A stretch of 64,000 nucleotides of DNA, from contig NZ_KB891993.1 in NCBI RefSeq assembly GCF_000373625.1, forward strand, positions 186,001 to 250,000. The letters are read 5' to 3'. A program made the position numbers and the translations under genes. This document shows, piece by piece, positions 9,715 through 18,092 of the stretch (position 1 is its first letter; each line of letters begins with the position of its first letter). The notes under the pieces are model-generated. The model worked only from the letters and a program-made list of their open reading frames with translations, did not search any database and was not told where the DNA came from. The DNA is from Streptomyces sp. LaPpAH-108. GTDB lineage: Bacteria; Actinomycetota; Actinomycetes; Streptomycetales; Streptomycetaceae.

Positions 9715-10614
9715 TCACTCGTCCGTGGGAACGGGCGGTACGACGGCGACCGGGCAGGCCGCGTGGAGCAGCACGGCGTGGGTGACCGAGCCGAGCATGG
9801 GGGCGGGGGCGAGCGGGCGGCGCCGGTGGCGGCCGACGACCACCAGATCGGCTCCGGCGGAGGCGCCGACGAGCAGTCCGGCGGCGCCGCCGGGCAGTGC
9901 CTCGGTGTCGGTGCGCACGCCGGGGTGGCGCTCGCGGTAGGGCGCGAGACAGGTGTCGGCGAGCGCGCGGGTCTCGGTCTCGACGGCGGCCTGGTCGACG
10001 GCCGGGGGCACCAGTTGGCCGGGCGCGGACCAGGACTGCACCGGCCACGGGTAGGCGGCGATCACCTGCACGCGGGCGTCGCGCAGCTCGGCCGCGGCGA
10101 ACGCGAAGTCGAGGGACGCCTCGTCGGGGTGGTCGACATGCAGTCCGACGACCACGCGGGGGCCGGGCTCGGCCGGTTCGGCGTCCACCTCGCGGCCGGG
10201 CCGGGGCACGACGACCACGGGGCAGGGGGCGTCGCGGGCGGCGGCCACGCCGTTGGAGCCGAGCAGCAGTCCGGTGAAGCCGCCCCGGCCGCGTGAGCCG
10301 AGGACGAGCAGCTGGGCGTCGGCGCCGAGTTCGGGCAGGACGGCGGCGGGGGCGCCCTCGACGGTCACGTACTCGGTCTCGGGGACGTCCTCGCGGTCGC
10401 GCAGCAGGGTGCGCACCTCGTCGAGGACGGGATCGCCGTCCTGCTCGGTGTCGTCGGCGACCAGCACATCCTCCTGGCCCCAGGGGGCGTACTGGCGTAC
10501 GTGCACGATCCGCAGCGGTGCCGCGCGGCGGCGGGCGTCGTCCAGCGCCCACTCCAGTGCGCGCACGCTGTCCTCGGAACCGTCCACCGCCGCGATGACC
10601 GGCGCAGCGCTCAT
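9715..10614 (-). CDS. tandem universal stress protein (two Usp domains)
   Basis: A 299-residue cytoplasmic protein built of two Usp folds (about 1-140 and 150-299). The first has the ATP-binding signature G-S-R-G-R-G-G-F-T-G-L-L-L-G-S, followed by C-P-V-V-V-V-P. The second has V-V-G-R-H-R-R-R, a degenerate version of the same loop, and C-P-V-A-V-V-P. Only the first domain is therefore likely to bind ATP well. ATG at 10614 is favoured over GTG at 10623 because GGAGG lies 8 bases before it. It belongs to the stress or dormancy group common in actinomycetes. Confidence 0.88.
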   Translation of the reverse strand: MSAAPVIAAVDGSEDSVRALEWALDDARRRAAPLRIVHVRQYAPWGQEDVLVADDTEQDGDPVLDEVRTLLRDREDVPETEYVTVEGAPAAVLPELGADAQLLVLGSRGRGGFTGLLLGSNGVAAARDAPCPVVVVPRPGREVDAEPAEPGPRVVVGLHVDHPDEASLDFAFAAAELRDARVQVIAAYPWPVQSWSAPGQLVPPAVDQAAVETETRALADTCLAPYRERHPGVRTDTEALPGGAAGLLVGASAGADLVVVGRHRRRPLAPAPMLGSVTHAVLLHAACPVAVVPPVPTDE

Positions 10615-10758
10615 CGTCCTCACCTCCGGAACACGACCTACCCCTGTCGGGGCCAGCGTGGCTCAGCCGCCCGCTGCGGCGGCCCGCCCCTGCTCGCGTG
10701 TCCGGAAATCGGGCGCGAACACCCCCGGTTCGGCTCCGGGCGTCCCGGCGAGAGGCGC

Positions 10759-11001
10759 TCAGGTCAGGTCGAACTCCCCGGCGCGGGCGCCGGAGACGAA
10801 GGCGCCCCATTCGGCGGGGGTGAAGATCAGGGAGGGGCTTTCCGTGCGGTGGCTGTTGCGCATCGCGACGAAGCCCTCCACGAAGGCGATCTCGACGTCC
10901 CCCAGGCCGCGGCTGCCGGAGCGCCACTGCGCCTCGCTGAGATCCAGGTCCGGCTTGTCCCAGTCCGCGAGCGGCTGCCGCTGGGTGATGCTCTCGGCCA
11001 C
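10759..11001 (-). CDS. DUF397 domain protein
   Basis: An 80-residue soluble protein with the DUF397 core W-R-S-G-S-R-G, V-A-M-R-N-S, and F-T-P-A-E-W-G-A-F. DUF397 proteins usually pair with XRE-DUF5753 regulators and modulate their DNA binding; here no such regulator is adjacent. GTG at 11001 follows a good ribosome site (GGGAGGAG, 7 bases away). The longer frame running antisense to the next gene was not used. Confidence 0.8.
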   Translation of the reverse strand: MAESITQRQPLADWDKPDLDLSEAQWRSGSRGLGDVEIAFVEGFVAMRNSHRTESPSLIFTPAEWGAFVSGARAGEFDLT

Positions 11002-11182
11002 GTCCGTGCTCCTCCCGGTTCGTCGTCCGCGAGTCAGCCTAGCGACCGGTCCGGGTGGCGGACAGGCCACGTGAGGGGGACGTTCGGGCGGCGCGCGCCG
11101 CCTGGCGCGCGCCCCTGGGAAAAATCCGGGTCTCTGCCTCTTGCCTCGGACCCGCTGGCCTGAATTACTTGCCTCGAAGGAA

Positions 11183-11202
11183 ACGACCGAATGATCGGTC
11201 GT
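11183..11202 (+). promoter_or_regulatory. inverted repeat, candidate TetR-type operator for paaK
   Basis: An 8-bp inverted repeat ACGACCGA-ATGA-TCGGTCGT, 42 bases before the paaK start. The inner ACCG-N6-CGGT resembles operators described for TetR-family PaaR repressors of phenylacetate genes. The regulator itself is not in the window. Confidence 0.45.
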
Positions 11203-11244
11203 CCGTAATGCGTATGTGCGTGGCGTGTGAGGGGGCCTTTTCCG

Positions 11245-12540
11245 ATGACGGACACGGCGGATCTGCTCGACGCGGGCGAACGGCTCGGACTCGACGAGCT
11301 GCGCGCCCTCCAGCTGGAGCGCCTGCGCGCCACGCTGCGGCACGCCTACGAGCACGTGCCCTTCTACCGGGAGTCCTTCGACAAGGCCGGGGTCCGTCCG
11401 GAGGACTGCCGCTCGCTGGCCGACCTCGCGCGTTTCCCGTTCACCGTCAAGAGCGACCTGAGAGAGAACTACCCGTACGGCATGTTCGCCGTCCCCCGCG
11501 AGCGCATCCGCCGTCTGCACGCCTCCAGCGGCACCACGGGCCTGCCCACGGTGGTGGGCTACACCGAGGGCGACCTCTCCCTGTGGGCCGACCTGGTGGC
11601 GCGCTCGATCCGCGCGGCGGGCGGCCGTCCCGGAGACGTGGTCCATGTGGCGTACGGCTACGGCCTGTTCACCGGCGGCCTCGGCGCGCACTACGGCGCC
11701 GAGCGCCTGGGCTGTACGGTCGTGCCCGCCTCCGGGGGCATGACGGCGCGGCAGGTGCGGCTGATCCAGGACCTGGAACCCCGCGTCATCATGGTCACGC
11801 CGTCGTACATGCTCACGCTGCTCGACGAGTTCGAGCGCCAGGGCGTGGACCCGCGCGGCACCTCGCTGCGGGTCGGGATCTTCGGGGCCGAGCCGTGGAC
11901 GGAGGAGATGCGGCGGGAGATCGAGGAGCGGTTCGCGATCGACGCCGTGGACATCTACGGCCTGTCGGAGGTGATCGGTCCCGGCGTGGCCCAGGAGTGC
12001 GCCGAGACCAAGGACGGTCTCCATGTGTGGGAGGACCACTTCTATCCGGAGGTCGTCGACCCGGTCACCGGTGAGGTGCTGCCGGAGGGCGAGCCGGGCG
12101 AGCTGGTGTTCACCTCGCTGACGAAGGAGGCGATGCCGATCGTCCGGTACCGCACCCGGGATCTGACCCGGCTGCTGCCGGGCACGGCGCGGGCGTTCCG
12201 CCGGATGGAGAAGATCACCGGCCGCAGCGACGACATGGTGATCCTGCGCGGGGTCAATGTGTTCCCGACCCAGTTCGAGGAGATCGTGCTGCGCACGCCC
12301 GGGGTCGCGCCGCACTTCCAGCTCCGGCTGACCCGCGAGGGGCGGCTCGACGCGCTCACCGTGCGCGCCGAAGCCCGGCCCGGTGCCACCCCCGAGGCGC
12401 GGGAGGCGGCGGCCCGGTCGATCGCCGCCGCGGCGAAGGACGGCATCGGGGTGTCGGTGGCCGTGGAGATCGTGGAACCGGAGTCCCTGGAGCGCTCGGT
12501 GGGGAAAATACGCCGGATCGTGGATCTGCGACCGCGCTAG
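11245..12540 (+). CDS. paaK: phenylacetate-CoA ligase
   Basis: A 431-residue AMP-forming ligase that activates phenylacetate (or a close aryl acid) to its CoA thioester, the first step of phenylacetate catabolism. The sequence shows H-A-S-S-G-T-T-G-L-P-T (nucleotide loop), Y-G-L-S-E-V-I-G-P-G, Y-R-T-R-D-L-T and the C-terminal S-V-G-K-I-R-R, with the lid sequence K-I-T-G-R-S-D-D-M. Length and order fit PaaK. ATG at 11245 has a G-rich ribosome site 9 bases upstream and fits the family better than the GTG at 11227. No paa ring-oxidation genes are nearby. Confidence 0.87.
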   Translation: MTDTADLLDAGERLGLDELRALQLERLRATLRHAYEHVPFYRESFDKAGVRPEDCRSLADLARFPFTVKSDLRENYPYGMFAVPRERIRRLHASSGTTGLPTVVGYTEGDLSLWADLVARSIRAAGGRPGDVVHVAYGYGLFTGGLGAHYGAERLGCTVVPASGGMTARQVRLIQDLEPRVIMVTPSYMLTLLDEFERQGVDPRGTSLRVGIFGAEPWTEEMRREIEERFAIDAVDIYGLSEVIGPGVAQECAETKDGLHVWEDHFYPEVVDPVTGEVLPEGEPGELVFTSLTKEAMPIVRYRTRDLTRLLPGTARAFRRMEKITGRSDDMVILRGVNVFPTQFEEIVLRTPGVAPHFQLRLTREGRLDALTVRAEARPGATPEAREAAARSIAAAAKDGIGVSVAVEIVEPESLERSVGKIRRIVDLRPR

Positions 12541-12571
12541 CGCCGGGCCGCCGTTCGGTCCCGGCCGCCGT

Positions 12572-14068
12572 TCAGTCGCCGAACCTGTCCCGCAGCTCCC
12601 GCTTGAGGATCTTGCCGCTGGCGTTGCGGGGCAGCTCGGTGACGAAGAGGACCCGCTTGGGCGCCTTGAACGCGGGCAGTGTCTCGCGGACATGGGCGAC
12701 GAGCTGGTCCTCGGTGACCTCGCCGCGCGGGACGACGACCGCGGTGACGGCCTCGATCCACCGCTCGTCGGGCAGCCCGATCACGGCGGCCTCGGCCACG
12801 CCCTCGTGGGTGTAGAGGGCGTCCTCGACCTGGCGGGAGGCGACCAGGACGCCACCGGAGTTGATGACGTCCTTCACCCGGTCGACGATCGTGAAGTAGC
12901 CGTGCGCGTCCCGGACCGCGAGGTCCCCGGAGTGGAACCAGCCGTCACGGAAGGCGGCGGCGGTCTCCTCGGGCTTGTCCCAGTAGCCCTCGCACAGCTG
13001 CGGGGAGCGGTAGACGATCTCGCCGGGCGTCCCGTCGGGCACGTCTTCGCCGTCCTCGTCCACCACCCGGGCGTCCACGAACAGCACGGTACGGCCGCAG
13101 GAGTCGAGCCTGCCCTTGTGCTCGGTGGGCGCCAGCACGGTGGCGAGCGGGCCGATCTCGCTCTGCCCGAAGCAGTTGTAGAGCGCGAGCTTCGGCAGGC
13201 GTTCGCGCAGCCGCTCCAGGACGGGCACCGGCATGATCGAGGCGCCGTAGTACGCCTTGCGCAGACCGGTGAGATCGCGGTCGGCGAAGTCGGGCCGGTT
13301 GGTCAGCGCGATCCACACGGTGGGCGGGGCGAAGAGACTGTCGGCGCGGCCCTCCTCGATCAGGTCGAAGAGGCGGTCACCGTCGGGCGTGTCCAGGACG
13401 ATGTTGGTCGCACCCACCGCGAGATAGGGCAGCAGGAAGACGTGCAGCTGCGCCGAGTGGTAGAGCGGCAGCGCGTGCACGGGCAGGTCACCGGCGCTCA
13501 GGTCCAGGGCGGTGATCGCGCTCAGGTACTCGTGGACCAGCGCCCGGTGGGTCATCATCGCGCCCTTGGGCAGCGCGGTGGTCCCGGAGGTGTAGAGCAG
13601 CTGCACCAGATCCTCGGTGCGCGGCTCGGGCCCGTCGTAGGGCTCGGTGCCGGGCAGCCGGGCGAGGAGGGAGTCGTCGGCGTCACGCAGGGGCAGCTGC
13701 CGTACGTCCGGCGGGAGTTGCGCGGCGAGGGCCGGGTCGGTGAGCACCAGGGCGCTGTCCGACTGGCCGAGGATGTAGGCGAGGTCGTCGCCGGTCAGGT
13801 GCTGGTTGACGGGCACATGGACCAGGCCCGCGCGGGCGCAGGCGAGGAAGGTGATCAGGTAGGCGTCGGAGTTGTGGCCGTAGGCGGCCACCCGGTCACC
13901 GGGGACAAGACCCTCGGCGAGCAGCAGGGCGGCGGCGCGGGAGACGGCGTCGTCCAGTTCCGCGTACGTCCAGGTCCGTTCCCCGTACTCCAGCGCGACG
14001 CGCGCCGGGACGCGTCGGGCGCTGCGCCGCAGCACCCCGTCGACCGTGCTGCCCTGTCCCTGTGTCAT
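12572..14068 (-). CDS. fatty acyl-CoA ligase (AMP-binding)
   Basis: A 498-residue acyl-activating enzyme of the ANL superfamily (FadD-like). Motifs visible: L-Y-T-S-G-T-T-A-L-P-K-G-A (P-loop), Y-N-C-F-G-Q-S-E-I (A5-like), G-W-F-H-S-G-D-L-A (A7), I-V-D-R-V-K-D (A8), and the catalytic Lys in R-N-A-S-G-K-I-L-K-R. It probably activates a medium or long carboxylic acid; the substrate cannot be read from the sequence. It converges on paaK with a 31-base gap. Confidence 0.85.
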   Translation of the reverse strand: MTQGQGSTVDGVLRRSARRVPARVALEYGERTWTYAELDDAVSRAAALLLAEGLVPGDRVAAYGHNSDAYLITFLACARAGLVHVPVNQHLTGDDLAYILGQSDSALVLTDPALAAQLPPDVRQLPLRDADDSLLARLPGTEPYDGPEPRTEDLVQLLYTSGTTALPKGAMMTHRALVHEYLSAITALDLSAGDLPVHALPLYHSAQLHVFLLPYLAVGATNIVLDTPDGDRLFDLIEEGRADSLFAPPTVWIALTNRPDFADRDLTGLRKAYYGASIMPVPVLERLRERLPKLALYNCFGQSEIGPLATVLAPTEHKGRLDSCGRTVLFVDARVVDEDGEDVPDGTPGEIVYRSPQLCEGYWDKPEETAAAFRDGWFHSGDLAVRDAHGYFTIVDRVKDVINSGGVLVASRQVEDALYTHEGVAEAAVIGLPDERWIEAVTAVVVPRGEVTEDQLVAHVRETLPAFKAPKRVLFVTELPRNASGKILKRELRDRFGD

Positions 14069-14170
14069 GTCAGCCGATCCTGGGGCCGACCGGCCCCGAG
14101 GTCAAGATCCTCGGGGCCCGGCCGGGCGGTCGCCGGGGTGTCGCCCGGCCCGTCGCCCAGGATGGTGCTC

Positions 14171-15730
14171 CTACTCCCCCAGGACGGCCATCGCCGCGTT
14201 GTGCCCGGGTACGCCGCTGACCCCGCCGCCGCGCACCGCGCCCGCGCCGCACAGCAGGACGTTGGCGTGCCGGGTCTCCACGCCCCAGCGGCCGGTGTCC
14301 TCCTGGGCGTAGGGCCAGGACAGGGCGCGGTGGAAGATGTTGCCGCCGGGCAGCCCGAGGTCGCGTTCGAGGTCGAGCGGGGTCTTCGCCTCGATGCAGG
14401 GGCGGCCTTCGGCGTCGGTGGCGAGGCAGTCCGCGAGGGGTTCGGCGAGGTGGGCGTCGAGCTGGGCGAGGGTGGCCTTGAGCAGTTCGTCGCGTACGGC
14501 GTCGTTGTCGTCGGCGAAGAGCCGGGCCGGGGTGTGCAGGCCGAAGAGGGTGAGGGTCTGGTAGCCGCGTGCGGCGAGGTCCGGGCCAAGGATGCTCGGG
14601 TCGGTCAGGGAGTGGCAGTAGATCTCCGAGGGCGGCGCGGCCGGGAGTTCACCGGCAGCGGCCTGGGCGTGGGCGGTGGCGAGCTGGCCGTAGCCCTCGG
14701 CGATGTGGAAGGTCCCGGCGAAGGCCTCGCGGGGGTCGACCGCGCTGTCGCGGAGCCTGGGCAGCCGCTTGAGCAGCATGTTCACCTTGAGCTGGGCGCC
14801 CTCGGCGGGTTCGGGGGCGGTGTCCCCGGTGAGCGCGGCCAGCTCGCGTGGGGAGGCGTTGACCAGGACGTGCCGGGCGACGGCGGTGCCTTCTCCGTCG
14901 GCGGTGCGGTAGGTGATCTCGGCGGTCTGCCCGTCGGTGTCGATGCGGACGGCCTCGTGCCCGGTGGCGATGACGGCTCCGGCGGTGCGGGCCGCGTCGG
15001 CGAGGGTGTCGGTGAGCGCGCCCATGCCGCCGACGGGCACGTCCCAGGCTCCGGTTCCGCCGCCGATGACGTGGTAGAGGAAGCAGCGGTTCTGGGCGAG
15101 GGAGGTGTCGTGGGCGTCCGCGAAGGTGCCGATCAGGGCGTCGGTGAGGACGACGCCCCGGACCAGGTCGTCGCCGAAGTTCTCCTCGATCGTGACGCCG
15201 ATCGGCTCCTCGAACAGGGCCCGCCAGGCGGTCTCGTCGTCCACCCGGCGGCGCAACTCCTCGCGGGTGGGCAGCGGTTCGGTGAGCGTGGGGAAGACGC
15301 GTTCGGCGAGCTGTCCCGTCATGCCGTAGAAGCGCTGCCAGGCGGCGTACTCGCGCTCGCCGCCGGTCAGCGCGGCGAACGCCTCGCGCGTGCGCTCCTC
15401 CCCGCCGCCGACGAGCAGCCCGGTGGCGCGTCCGCCGCGCTCGGCCGGTGTGTACGAGGAGATGGTCCGGCCCTGGATGCGGAAGTCCAGGCCGAGATCG
15501 CGCACGATCTTGTCCGGCAGCAGGCTGACCAGGTAGGAGTAGCGCGACAGCCGGGCGTCGACCCCGGCGAACGGGCGGGTGGAGACGGCGGCTCCGCCGG
15601 TGTGGTCCAGCCGCTCAAGCACCAGTACGGAGCGGCCGGCCCGGGCCAGATAGGCGGCGGCGACCAGGCCGTTGTGTCCGCCGCCGACGATCACGGCGTC
15701 GTACGTCCGGGTTCCCTCGTGTGCAGGCAT
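14171..15730 (-). CDS. FAD-dependent oxidoreductase, phytoene desaturase-like
   Basis: A 519-residue flavoprotein with an N-terminal Rossmann FAD motif (V-I-V-G-G-G-H-N-G-L-V-A-A) followed by the amine-oxidase-type V-L-E-R-L-D-H-T-G-G-A-A. The C-terminal end carries the second FAD element (V-L-L-C-G-A-G-A-V-R-G-G-G-V-S-G-V-P-G-H-N-A). This pattern matches the CrtI/PYROXD2 group. No other carotenoid gene is near, so a general desaturase or oxidase role is more likely than carotenoid synthesis. ATG at 15730 begins two residues before the conserved part of the fold. Confidence 0.8.
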   Translation of the reverse strand: MPAHEGTRTYDAVIVGGGHNGLVAAAYLARAGRSVLVLERLDHTGGAAVSTRPFAGVDARLSRYSYLVSLLPDKIVRDLGLDFRIQGRTISSYTPAERGGRATGLLVGGGEERTREAFAALTGGEREYAAWQRFYGMTGQLAERVFPTLTEPLPTREELRRRVDDETAWRALFEEPIGVTIEENFGDDLVRGVVLTDALIGTFADAHDTSLAQNRCFLYHVIGGGTGAWDVPVGGMGALTDTLADAARTAGAVIATGHEAVRIDTDGQTAEITYRTADGEGTAVARHVLVNASPRELAALTGDTAPEPAEGAQLKVNMLLKRLPRLRDSAVDPREAFAGTFHIAEGYGQLATAHAQAAAGELPAAPPSEIYCHSLTDPSILGPDLAARGYQTLTLFGLHTPARLFADDNDAVRDELLKATLAQLDAHLAEPLADCLATDAEGRPCIEAKTPLDLERDLGLPGGNIFHRALSWPYAQEDTGRWGVETRHANVLLCGAGAVRGGGVSGVPGHNAAMAVLGE

Positions 15731-15813
15731 GGTTCTTGGTAACACGGGATGATCTTCGGCGGATAGGGGTGCGGTGGCGGAGTGCGTGCGAGACCCGGAT
15801 CGCGCGGGGCGCG

Positions 15814-16191
15814 TCAGTCGAGGGCGGCCATGAAGGCCGTGCACGCCTCGGCGCAGGTGCGGCACGCCGACGCGGCGGCCTCGGCGCCGGTCAGCCCCTC
15901 GAAGGCGTGGACCCCCTCCAGGCAGACGGAGCGGCACCACTCCAGCTGGAGCCTGATCCGGGTCTCGGTGCCGTCGACCTCCACGCTGCCGTCCTCGGAC
16001 AGCAGATGGCAGGTCGTGTCGCAGACCTCCGCGCACATGATCCCGATCCGCCGCGCGGAGCCGTACGCGCCCACGAGGCTCGCGCGCACCGCGCACTCAC
16101 GGGCGCACTCGGCACACGCCTGCGCACAGGCGAAGCGGTCCTCCAGGAACTGGTAGGGCGCGTCTCGCGGGGGCGGCGGCGGTGTCGTCAC
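15814..16191 (-). CDS. Cys-rich four-helix-bundle protein, Csp-like copper storage
   Basis: A 125-residue soluble protein with about a dozen Cys in regular helical spacing: C-A-Q-A-C-A-E-C-A-R-E-C, then M-C-A-E-V-C-D-T-T-C, then W-C-R-S-V-C and C-R-T-C-A-E-A-C. This is the pattern of cytosolic Csp3/DUF326 four-helix bundles, which store many Cu(I) ions inside the bundle. No Tat or Sec signal is visible. The GTG at 16191 is a guess. An ATG near 16290 would add a basic 33-residue leader and would collide with the divergent promoter. Confidence 0.7.
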   Translation of the reverse strand: MTTPPPPPRDAPYQFLEDRFACAQACAECARECAVRASLVGAYGSARRIGIMCAEVCDTTCHLLSEDGSVEVDGTETRIRLQLEWCRSVCLEGVHAFEGLTGAEAAASACRTCAEACTAFMAALD

Positions 16192-16324
16192 AAGGGGTCG
16201 GGTAGCCGTGGCGAGGCGGCGTAAACGCGTCGCCGCGCTGCCGGGCGGGACCGTCACGGTGGGGAGGTGATCCGCCACCCATAGCGTCATGTTCATACCG
16301 ATTTGTACGGGGTATTCCGGTCGT

Positions 16325-16690
16325 ATGAGTACTCCAATGGTCCAGCTGGCTGCGCCGAGCGGCCTGCTGAGTCTCGTACTGTTCGTGATCGCCGTCGCAC
16401 TGCTCGCGCTACTGGGCGGCGGCTTCTGGATCACCTCCCGCATCAAGCAGAGCGAGCCGCCCCGGCCACGTCCGGAGGAACAGCCCCATCTGCCACCGGA
16501 AGGTGCCGTTCGGGAGGTTCAGGAGAACCGAGAGCCGGACGAGGTCCCGCAGACGCCCAAGGGCGGGCGCCCGCTGACCCCGTACGAGCTGTCCAACATG
16601 CACACGAGGCCCAGCACGGCGAAGGAGCGCCCGCGCTGGAGCAAGGGTTCGAGCGGTTCCTTCGGGGGCGGGGGGCTGGGCGCCCACTGA
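16325..16690 (+). CDS. DUF6479-like single-pass membrane protein
   Basis: A 121-residue protein with one transmembrane helix (LLSLVLFVIAVALLALLGGG, about 12-35) and a cytoplasmic charged tail. The tail ends with G-G-R-P-L-T-P-Y-E-L-S, a segment common in DUF6479 proteins, and a Gly-rich C-terminus. Function is unknown. It faces a second member of the same family, with a shared terminator between them. Confidence 0.65.
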   Translation: MSTPMVQLAAPSGLLSLVLFVIAVALLALLGGGFWITSRIKQSEPPRPRPEEQPHLPPEGAVREVQENREPDEVPQTPKGGRPLTPYELSNMHTRPSTAKERPRWSKGSSGSFGGGGLGAH

Positions 16691-16732
16691 GGGCACGTCC
16701 GGCGGCCGGTCTGGGGGCGAGAGCCCGATGAC

Positions 16733-16766
16733 GGCGGTGGAGCGGGGTACGCCCCGCTCCACCGCC
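16733..16766. terminator. bidirectional hairpin terminator
   Basis: A perfect 15-bp inverted repeat (arms 16733-16747 and 16752-16766, loop TACG) between the convergent DUF6479 genes. Confidence 0.8.
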
Positions 16767-16800
16767 GATCCGTTGTGTGCGCGGCAGATCGTGTACGCGA

Positions 16801-17064
16801 TCAGTCCTGCGCGCGCTGGTCCTGCACGTCGTTCTCGGCCTGGTTCCGGGCGTCCGGGGTGCTCCAGCCGGCGCCCTCGCGGCTCTCGATGCCGCCCCGG
16901 CGCGCCTGGGAGCCGGGGGCCGGTGTCGACACACGGCGCTCGCGCGCCCGTCGGCTGCCGAGCCAGAAGCCGCCGATCAATACCACGGCGACGAGCACCC
17001 CCGCCACGAGGAACCACAGCGAGCCGTCCCCGGACAGTGCGATGTATTCGGCGGAGTTGTTCAT
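16801..17064 (-). CDS. DUF6479-like single-pass membrane protein
   Basis: An 87-residue protein with one transmembrane helix (LWFLVAGVLVAVVLIGGFWLG) followed by R-R-A-R-E-R-R, which predicts a cytoplasmic tail. The tail motif R-R-G-G-I-E-S-R-E-G-A-G-W is typical of this streptomycete family. Start ATG at 17064. It is a paralogue of the facing gene; the function of either is unknown. Confidence 0.65.
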   Translation of the reverse strand: MNNSAEYIALSGDGSLWFLVAGVLVAVVLIGGFWLGSRRARERRVSTPAPGSQARRGGIESREGAGWSTPDARNQAENDVQDQRAQD

Positions 17065-17195
17065 GGGATGCCGGTTACCCCGGCGCACGCCGATCATCCC
17101 GCCGGGCCGTCCGACCGGGGGCGGGTTTGGCGCCCGCCCTACGGGAAACCCCGGACATGCGTCCGCAGGAGTCGCCGGAAGGCAGGTGACCGCCC

Positions 17196-17861
17196 ATGCG
17201 ATTCCCCGACCGCCGCCGCGCCGGCCAGGAACTGGGCGTCCGGCTGACGGAGTGGGCCGCCGAAGGCGACCTGGTCGAGCCCGTCGTCCTGGCGCTGCCC
17301 CGGGGCGGTGTCCCGGTGGCGGCCGAGGTCGCCCGGGCCCTCGGAGCCCCGCTCGACATCCTGGTGGCCCGCAAGATCGGCGTACCGGGCCACCCGGAGA
17401 CCGGCATCGGCGCGATCGTGGGCGACGGCCCCCCGCTGTTCGACCGCCGCGCACTGACGATGCTCGGCCTCGGCGAGGGCGAACTCGCCCCGGACGTGGC
17501 CCGCGAACGCACCGAACTCCACCGCCGGGAGCGCCTCTACCGCGGCGACCGTCCCCCGCCCGGCCTCTCCGGCCGCACCGTGATCCTCGTGGACGACGGC
17601 CTGGCCACCGGCGCCACCGCCCGCGCCGCCCTCCACCATCTGCGCACCCACTCCCCCGCCCGGCTGATCCTCGCCGTCCCCGTCGGCGCCCCCAGCGCGG
17701 TCACCGACCTCCGCCAGATCGCCGACGACGTCATCTGCCTCCACACACCCTCCGCCTTCCAGGCGGTCGGCCAGTGGTACGACGACTTCGACCAGGTCGG
17801 CGACGAGGAGGTCCTTCGGGCTCTGGAGGAGGCGTGGGCGGACAGCAGGTCGTCGGGGTGA
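17196..17861 (+). CDS. phosphoribosyltransferase
   Basis: A 221-residue type I PRTase fold. The PRPP-binding loop is V-I-L-V-D-D-G-L-A-T-G-A-T-A (about residues 127-140), and an early L-P-R-G-G-V-P-V-A element supplies the pyrophosphate loop. Such proteins in actinomycetes often sit with erythromycin-esterase or alpha/beta-hydrolase stress genes; their substrate is generally unknown. Nothing here links it to purine or pyrimidine salvage. Confidence 0.8.
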   Translation: MRFPDRRRAGQELGVRLTEWAAEGDLVEPVVLALPRGGVPVAAEVARALGAPLDILVARKIGVPGHPETGIGAIVGDGPPLFDRRALTMLGLGEGELAPDVARERTELHRRERLYRGDRPPPGLSGRTVILVDDGLATGATARAALHHLRTHSPARLILAVPVGAPSAVTDLRQIADDVICLHTPSAFQAVGQWYDDFDQVGDEEVLRALEEAWADSRSSG

Positions 17862-18092
17862 CGACTCGCCCGCATCGCGCCAACTCGCGCCACGGCGAGC
17901 CATGTTGACTCGTACCGCCCCGCCTCTCGACTCTGAGTAGTGGGCGCGGGTAACAGTCACGGGCTGGGTGAGTTCAGGCCGTACACCTGCGCATAATTGG
18001 ACTTTTAGTCGATTCCCCCTCCAGCGAGGGCGACGACGGGCACTATGTGTGCCCTGGGCATCACAGTGAGTCCATGAAATCAAGGAGCACAG

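Noticed and set aside
14171..15730. Carotenoid cluster (crtI)
   Set aside because: No crtB, crtE or cyclase nearby, and the sequence fits the broader PYROXD2-like group equally well.
12383..15742. 1119-residue open frame on the plus strand
   Set aside because: It is antisense to two well-supported genes (AMP ligase and flavoprotein). High GC makes long antisense frames common, and the translation has no recognisable domain.
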